Source: Yersinia proxima
GTDB taxonomy: Bacteria > Pseudomonadota > Gammaproteobacteria > Enterobacterales > Enterobacteriaceae
Length of the DNA stretch: 64,000 nucleotides
NCBI RefSeq assembly: GCF_902170785.1
Contig: NZ_CABHYG010000017.1
Span: 496,001 to 560,000 of the forward strand
Direction of reading: 5' to 3'
Shown here: positions 59,715-64,000 of the stretch, piece after piece
Layout: each line of letters begins with the position of its first letter
Numbering within the stretch: position 1 is the stretch's first letter
The notes under the pieces: model-generated
Told to the model about the DNA's origin: nothing
The model's database searches: none
What the model saw: only the letters and a program-made list of their open reading frames with translations
Position numbers and translations under genes: made by a program

Positions 59715-59914
59715 TTACCCAAATGAATTGGTGTTGTAGCAAGGCAGCAAACGAACTCATCCCGATGAGCTGACATAAGTCAGTGATTCGGGTGACAAAT
59801 CTTCCGGGAGCAGATTTGAACGCTGCTTGCAGCGGCCTCGCAGAGGCGAGGCCCATGGACGGGCCGAGTAACGAGAGCCGCTAACACCGCTACAGCGTCA
59901 AGTCAGAAGGGTAA
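59715..59914. repeat. ERIC-like composite element running into dadX
   Basis: The left part has the ERIC core, ACTCATCCCGATGAGCTGAC with TCAGTGATTCGGGTGA. It then continues with a GC-rich insert (59803-59880, AGCAGATTTGAACGCTGCTT onward) and ends AAGTCAGAAGGGTAA, an ERIC-type terminus. ERICs with inserts are known in Yersinia. The end overlaps the last codons and stop of dadX. Confidence 0.6.
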
Positions 59915-60965
59915 CCCTGGCTGCCAGCGCACACATCAACTCATACCCCACCGTTCCCGCGGCCTGTGCCACATTGTCAATGGGCACATTCTCACCCCAT
60001 ATTTCGACTTTGCTGCCCATCTGCGCTTGCGGACATGGCGTGAGATCCACGGTGAGCATATCCATCGAAATCGCCCCCACTGTGTGCGTCAATATACCAT
60101 CCACCATGATAGGTGTTCCCGTCGGTGCTACACGCGGATAACCATCGGCATAACCACAAGCGACCACTCCTATGCGCTGCGCACCAGTGGCGCGATAACG
60201 GCTACCATAACCCACACTTTGACCGGCGGATAATGATTGCAGCGCGATAATCTCACTGTGCAAACTCATCACCGGGCGCAGACCAAGGCCAGCAATATCT
60301 GCGATATCACCACTGGGTGACGCGCCGTAGAGAATAATTCCCGGACGCACCCAGTCATAATGGGTGTCCGGGTTACGCAATATTGCCGCTGAGTTGGCAA
60401 AGCAGCGAGCCGCCGGAATATGTCCGCAGGCCTGCTGGATCTGAGCAAATTGCTCATCAGCGCCAATAGGATTATCTGCATTAGCAAAGTGGCTCATTAA
60501 TGTGATTTCGCCGACATTGCTGAGGCTGTTGGCCCATTGCCACACAGCTTCCGCCTGACCAATTGGAAACCCTAAGCGATTCATACCGCTATTAAACTTT
60601 AAGTAAATATTGAGTGGCGCCGTCAGGCGGGCCGCTTTGATGGCCTCAAGCTGCCAGTCACTGTGCACCACCGTCGTCAGGCGATAATGATCCAGCAACA
60701 CTAAATCCTGCGCTTGAAAGAACCCCTCCAGCAGTAAAATTGGCCCTTGCCAGCCCTGCTCTCGCAGCAGGATAGCTTCGTTTAAATCCAGTAAAGCAAA
60801 TCCATCCGTTGCCGCCAGCCCTTGCCAGACACGCGCTAAACCATGACCGTAGGCATTGGCTTTCACCACTGACCAAATTTTTGCTGTTCCCACATGACTG
60901 CGCGCAACATTCAGATTATGGTGTAGCGCAGATAAATTCAGCGTGGCAGATATCGGGCGAGGCAT
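59898..60965 (-). CDS. dadX: Catabolic alanine racemase DadX
   Basis: Racemises L-alanine to D-alanine, which DadA then oxidises. The 355-residue protein has the PLP Lys in [15 protein letters not shown] (near residue 35), the Tyr base in [13 protein letters not shown] (near 250), and the MNRLGFP segment. Context, following dadA in one operon, points to the catabolic isozyme DadX rather than Alr. The stop codon and last residues (VTLLT) overlap an ERIC-like end. Confidence 0.94.
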   Translation of the reverse strand: MPRPISATLNLSALHHNLNVARSHVGTAKIWSVVKANAYGHGLARVWQGLAATDGFALLDLNEAILLREQGWQGPILLLEGFFQAQDLVLLDHYRLTTVVHSDWQLEAIKAARLTAPLNIYLKFNSGMNRLGFPIGQAEAVWQWANSLSNVGEITLMSHFANADNPIGADEQFAQIQQACGHIPAARCFANSAAILRNPDTHYDWVRPGIILYGASPSGDIADIAGLGLRPVMSLHSEIIALQSLSAGQSVGYGSRYRATGAQRIGVVACGYADGYPRVAPTGTPIMVDGILTHTVGAISMDMLTVDLTPCPQAQMGSKVEIWGENVPIDNVAQAAGTVGYELMCALAARVTLLT

Positions 60966-61016
60966 GCTTATTCCTTCCAGAACACTATTTAGTTGTTATT
61001 AACAAAAGGGCTATCC

Positions 61017-61080
61017 ACTAATACGCTAAATAATTTGAGTTGCAGCCAACGTACATGCAACTTTAAGAATGGCGGATATG
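61017..61080. repeat. Deleted ERIC-like element between dadA and dadX
   Basis: It keeps ERIC left-end sequence (ACGCTAAATAATTTGAGTTGC) and right-end sequence (CATGCAACTTTAAGAATGGC). TTGAGTTGCA and TGCAACTTTAA make an inverted repeat. It fills most of the 117-bp gap between the two operon genes, so it is transcribed within their mRNA. Confidence 0.6.
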
Positions 61081-61082
61081 AA

Positions 61083-62387
61083 CTAGCGAGCCGGATGGAC
61101 GTCATGTAACGGCGCAACATTCAGCGGCCGAAAGCCCGCGCTATAGCGCGAGACCGAGAGATCATCAGCCAGAATCGCAGGACGCCGACCAAACATAATA
61201 TCAGCCAATAGCTGGCCTGAGCCGCATGCCATGGTCCAGCCCAAAGTGCCATGACCGGTATTGAGGTAAAGGTTTTTAAGCGAAGTTCGCCCAACAATAG
61301 GCGTGCCATCCGGTGTCATCGGGCGCAGACCAGTCCAAAACGTTGCCTGACTGATATTACCGCCATCGGGATACAAATCGCCGACCACCATTTCCAGTGT
61401 TTCTCGCCGCGCCTGATCCAGTTGGGTGTTGAATCCCACGATTTCCGCCATACCGCCCACCCGAATGCGATCGTCAAAACGGGTAATGGCTATCTTATAG
61501 GTTTCATCCAGTACGGTAGAATATGGCGCACAAGCAGGGTTAGTGATGGGAATGGTCAGAGAGTAACCTTTTAGCGGATAAACCGGAATTGATACCAATC
61601 CCGCCAGCAGTGCAGTTGAATAAGCGCCAAAAGCCACGACATAAGCATCGGCTTTAATGATGTCATCACCGCACAACACCCCAGCGATTTGATCTCCATC
61701 CACCAGCAGTTTATCCACTGAGCGATTGAAGATGAACTTCACGCCAGCCTGTTCAGCCATTTTTGCCAACCGCTCGGTAAACAACTTACAGTCGCCAGTT
61801 TCATCATTAGGTAGACGTAAGCCGCCAGTGAGCTTATGTGCCACTGTTGCCAATGCGGGTTCGACGATGGCCAGTTGATCCGCGGTTAACAGCGAATACG
61901 GCACACCGGCGTCATCTAATACTGCAATATCTTTGGCGGCATTATCAAATTGCTGTTCGGTACGGAATAATTGCAGCGTTCCCCCTTGCCGCCCTTCGTA
62001 CTGAATACCGGTATCTTCGCGCAGCTCTTTCAAGCAATCACGGCTGTACTCGGCCAACCGCACCATACGGCTTTTGTTAATCATATAGTGGGAAGTGTCA
62101 CAGTTTCTTAGCATTTGCCACATCCAGCGCAACTGCGAAGCACTGCCATCCAGATGAATCGCCAACGGCGCATGGCGTTGGAACATCCATTTAATGGCTT
62201 TTAGAGGAACACCGGGGGCAGCCCAAGGTGCCGCATAGCCGGGAGATATCTGGCCGGCGTTACCTGCACTGGTTTCCTGAGCTGGCCCATCCTGCCGGTC
62301 AATGACCGTGACATCATGTCCATCTTTCGCTAAGTACCAGGCACTGGCAACACCCACCACACCACTTCCTAAAATGACAACGCGCAT
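61083..62387 (-). CDS. dadA: D-amino acid dehydrogenase small subunit DadA
   Basis: FAD-dependent dehydrogenase that oxidises D-alanine to pyruvate at the membrane. The 434-residue protein starts [20 protein letters not shown], the dinucleotide motif with GxGxxG, and has the C-terminal FAD contact [17 protein letters not shown]. The ATG follows GGGGGTGAT. It is the first gene of the dadA-dadX operon; in E. coli Lrp and CRP control it, and I found no clear CRP palindrome in the upstream region. Confidence 0.95.
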   Translation of the reverse strand: MRVVILGSGVVGVASAWYLAKDGHDVTVIDRQDGPAQETSAGNAGQISPGYAAPWAAPGVPLKAIKWMFQRHAPLAIHLDGSASQLRWMWQMLRNCDTSHYMINKSRMVRLAEYSRDCLKELREDTGIQYEGRQGGTLQLFRTEQQFDNAAKDIAVLDDAGVPYSLLTADQLAIVEPALATVAHKLTGGLRLPNDETGDCKLFTERLAKMAEQAGVKFIFNRSVDKLLVDGDQIAGVLCGDDIIKADAYVVAFGAYSTALLAGLVSIPVYPLKGYSLTIPITNPACAPYSTVLDETYKIAITRFDDRIRVGGMAEIVGFNTQLDQARRETLEMVVGDLYPDGGNISQATFWTGLRPMTPDGTPIVGRTSLKNLYLNTGHGTLGWTMACGSGQLLADIMFGRRPAILADDLSVSRYSAGFRPLNVAPLHDVHPAR

Positions 62388-62845
62388 ATCACCCCCACAC
62401 CAAAATGCATCAAAAGCACAATATTCTGTTGACAGAAAATTAACTCAGCAGAAAAAACTATCCAACACATTAATGATAGACTGTGACTTAATTCACAATT
62501 AATTTACACTGCAATCACTTTTCAATTCAATAGCAGGCTAAAAATAGAGATAACATGCTATTTTTAGCGAGTTATACAAAAGAATGACTGAAAATCCCCC
62601 TAATTATCCCTATTAACAGTATGAATAATTAGCATGTTGTTGATGTTAATTTTATTGGCTTTATATTCTGCACTTATAGCAAATAAACAGAATAATAATC
62701 TAATTAAATCTCTTTTAAGATAATTACGTCTGCCAGTAAAAAATACCCCGTACTCCCCACCATGGAGAGTTTCTCTTTTGAAAGATGGCGGATATTCATT
62801 GACATAACGTCAAGACAGGCCTCAATTTGTTCATATTGAGCTAGG
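62388..62845. other. Divergent promoter region of dadA and ycgB
   Basis: About 450 bp of AT-rich DNA between divergent genes. No gene, tRNA or further repeat is seen apart from the ERIC-like element listed separately. Confidence 0.45.
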
Positions 62846-62846
62846 A

Positions 62847-62917
62847 TTATACTCAAGTGACTTCAAGATGCAGGAAGGCAGCCAACACACCTGCATCTTG
62901 AAGGGCGACGGGTATAT
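62847..62917. repeat. Deleted ERIC-like element in the ycgB leader
   Basis: Two 14-bp arms (CTTCAAGATGCAGG, 62861-62874, and CCTGCATCTTGAAG, 62890-62903) form a perfect inverted repeat with 15 bases between. Outer ends (TATACTCAAGTG and GGCGACGGGTATA) resemble ERIC termini. It lies 48 bp before the ycgB start. Confidence 0.6.
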
Positions 62918-62964
62918 TGAAGTGACCAGTATTTTGCAGGGTTATAAACCGTGAGGATGCGCTA

Positions 62965-64000
62965 ATGACAACTTCAACATCGAAACACACCGCGCAAGAT
63001 AAGCGCCTGACTGACGGCCCAGACTGGACATTTGAATTGTTACAGGTCTATCTGGATCAAATAGATCGGGTGGCAAAACATTACCGGCTCGATACCTACC
63101 CCCATCAGATTGAGGTCATTACCTCGGAACAAATGATGGATGCCTACTCAAGTATTGGCATGCCCATTAATTATACCCACTGGTCTTTCGGTAAAAAATT
63201 TATCGAAACTGAGCAAAAATATAAGCACGGCCAACAGGGATTAGCCTATGAGATTGTGATTAATTCCAATCCTTGTATTGCTTATTTAATGGAAGAAAAC
63301 ACCATTACCATGCAAGCCTTAGTGATGGCTCACGCCTGCTATGGTCATAACTCTTTCTTTAAAAATAATTATTTATTCCGCGCATGGACTGATGCCAGTT
63401 CCATCGTTGATTATTTATTATTTGCTCGCCATTACATCAGTGAATGCGAAGAACGCTATGGTGTGGAAGAGGTTGAACGACTGCTCGACTCTTGCCATGC
63501 ACTGATGAATTATGGTGTTGACCGCTATAAACGCCCGCAAAAAATCTCGTTAGTTGAGGAGACTGCGCGGCAAAAAAGTCGAGAGGAATACCTGCAAAGC
63601 CAGGTCAACTCCTTATGGAAAACCTTGCCACGTAAAGATAAAGAAGAAGTGCAAGCCCAGGCTCAGCGCTACCCAAGTGAGCCACAAGAGAATCTGCTCT
63701 ACTTTATGGAGAAAAACGCCCCATTGCTGGAATCATGGCAGCGGGAAGTACTGCGGATTGTGCGCAAAGTGAGCCAGTATTTTTATCCGCAAAAACAGAC
63801 CCAGGTGATGAACGAAGGTTGGGCCACTTTCTGGCATTACACCATTCTTAATCATTTATACGATGAGGGTCAGGTCAGCGATCGGTTTATGATGGAGTTT
63901 TTGCACAGCCATACCAATGTGGTGTATCAACCGCCGTATAACAGCCCTTATTACAGTGGTATCAACCCTTATGCTCTTGGCTTTGCCATGTTCCAGGACA
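62965..64000 (+). CDS. ycgB: SpoVR family protein YcgB, N-terminal part
   Basis: The frame from ATG 62965 runs 345 codons to the right edge without a stop. It starts MTTSTSKHTAQDKRLTDGPD and reads WTFELLQVYLDQIDRVAKHY, then ACYGHNSFFKNNYLF and WATFWHYTILNHLYDEG, the SpoVR family pattern. E. coli YcgB is about 510 residues, so the last third is missing. YcgB often accompanies YeaG and YeaH. In E. coli it lies next to dadAX and divergent, as here. Confidence 0.93.
   Translation, partial: MTTSTSKHTAQDKRLTDGPDWTFELLQVYLDQIDRVAKHYRLDTYPHQIEVITSEQMMDAYSSIGMPINYTHWSFGKKFIETEQKYKHGQQGLAYEIVINSNPCIAYLMEENTITMQALVMAHACYGHNSFFKNNYLFRAWTDASSIVDYLLFARHYISECEERYGVEEVERLLDSCHALMNYGVDRYKRPQKISLVEETARQKSREEYLQSQVNSLWKTLPRKDKEEVQAQAQRYPSEPQENLLYFMEKNAPLLESWQREVLRIVRKVSQYFYPQKQTQVMNEGWATFWHYTILNHLYDEGQVSDRFMMEFLHSHTNVVYQPPYNSPYYSGINPYALGFAMFQD

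Overview
The window is enterobacterial chromosome, almost certainly Yersinia. Most proteins can be recognised residue by residue against their Escherichia coli counterparts. The gene order follows E. coli in long blocks, and the intergenic DNA carries ERIC-type repeats and a palindromic element of the kinds described in yersiniae. No prophage, insertion sequence transposase, CRISPR array, rRNA or toxin operon is visible. All identifications come from reading the sequence and from memory of the families, not from a database search.

Block A (1-32389) matches the E. coli ompW to tyrT segment: the first codons of ompW at the left edge, a small Cys-cluster protein, yciC, a SulP transporter (not part of the E. 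coli order), yciB-yciA, tonB, yciI, two small proteins, a stand-alone EAL protein, yciY, clsA, yciU, the oppABCDF oligopeptide importer with two tandem oppA copies, ychE, adhE, tdk, hns, then ugd where E. coli has galU, rssB-rssA, a GNAT pseudogene, a candidate AzuC-like small protein gene, ychJ, purU and tRNA-Tyr. The themes are envelope lipids and transport (clsA, tonB, opp), fermentation (adhE) and global regulation (H-NS, RssB).

The junction (32390-34334) is AT-rich. It holds a second copy of the tRNA 3' end 174 bp downstream, much like the rtT repeats of E. coli tyrT, then an orphan LysR-type regulator and an empty stretch with inverted repeats. This is the most accessory-looking part of the window.

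Block B (34335-51499) matches E. coli xthA to yeaH: xthA, nudG, ynjH-topB-selD, ydjA, sppA, ansA-pncA, yeaC, msrB, gapA, yeaD, mipA, yeaG-yeaH. It covers DNA repair and nucleotide sanitation, selenophosphate, asparagine and nicotinamide deamidation, glycolysis and the YeaG kinase module.

Block C (51500-64000) is more specific: a DMT permease with a very histidine-rich tail, an unknown secreted protein, a LysR regulator divergent from a pirin, a PAS-PAS-GAF-GGDEF-EAL protein, a Bcr/CflA exporter, the dadA-dadX D-alanine operon and the start of ycgB (SpoVR), cut by the right edge. YcgB lies about 11.5 kb from yeaGH, its usual functional partners.

The points most worth a second look are the 23-codon ORF with two perfect CRP palindromes (30401-30576), the rtT-like tRNA repeat, the hairpin just ahead of ompW, the triple ATTGATCA array before the EAL gene, the 17-bp palindromic direct repeats around a miniature element (58206-58403), and the five ERIC-family elements, one of which runs into the dadX stop codon.
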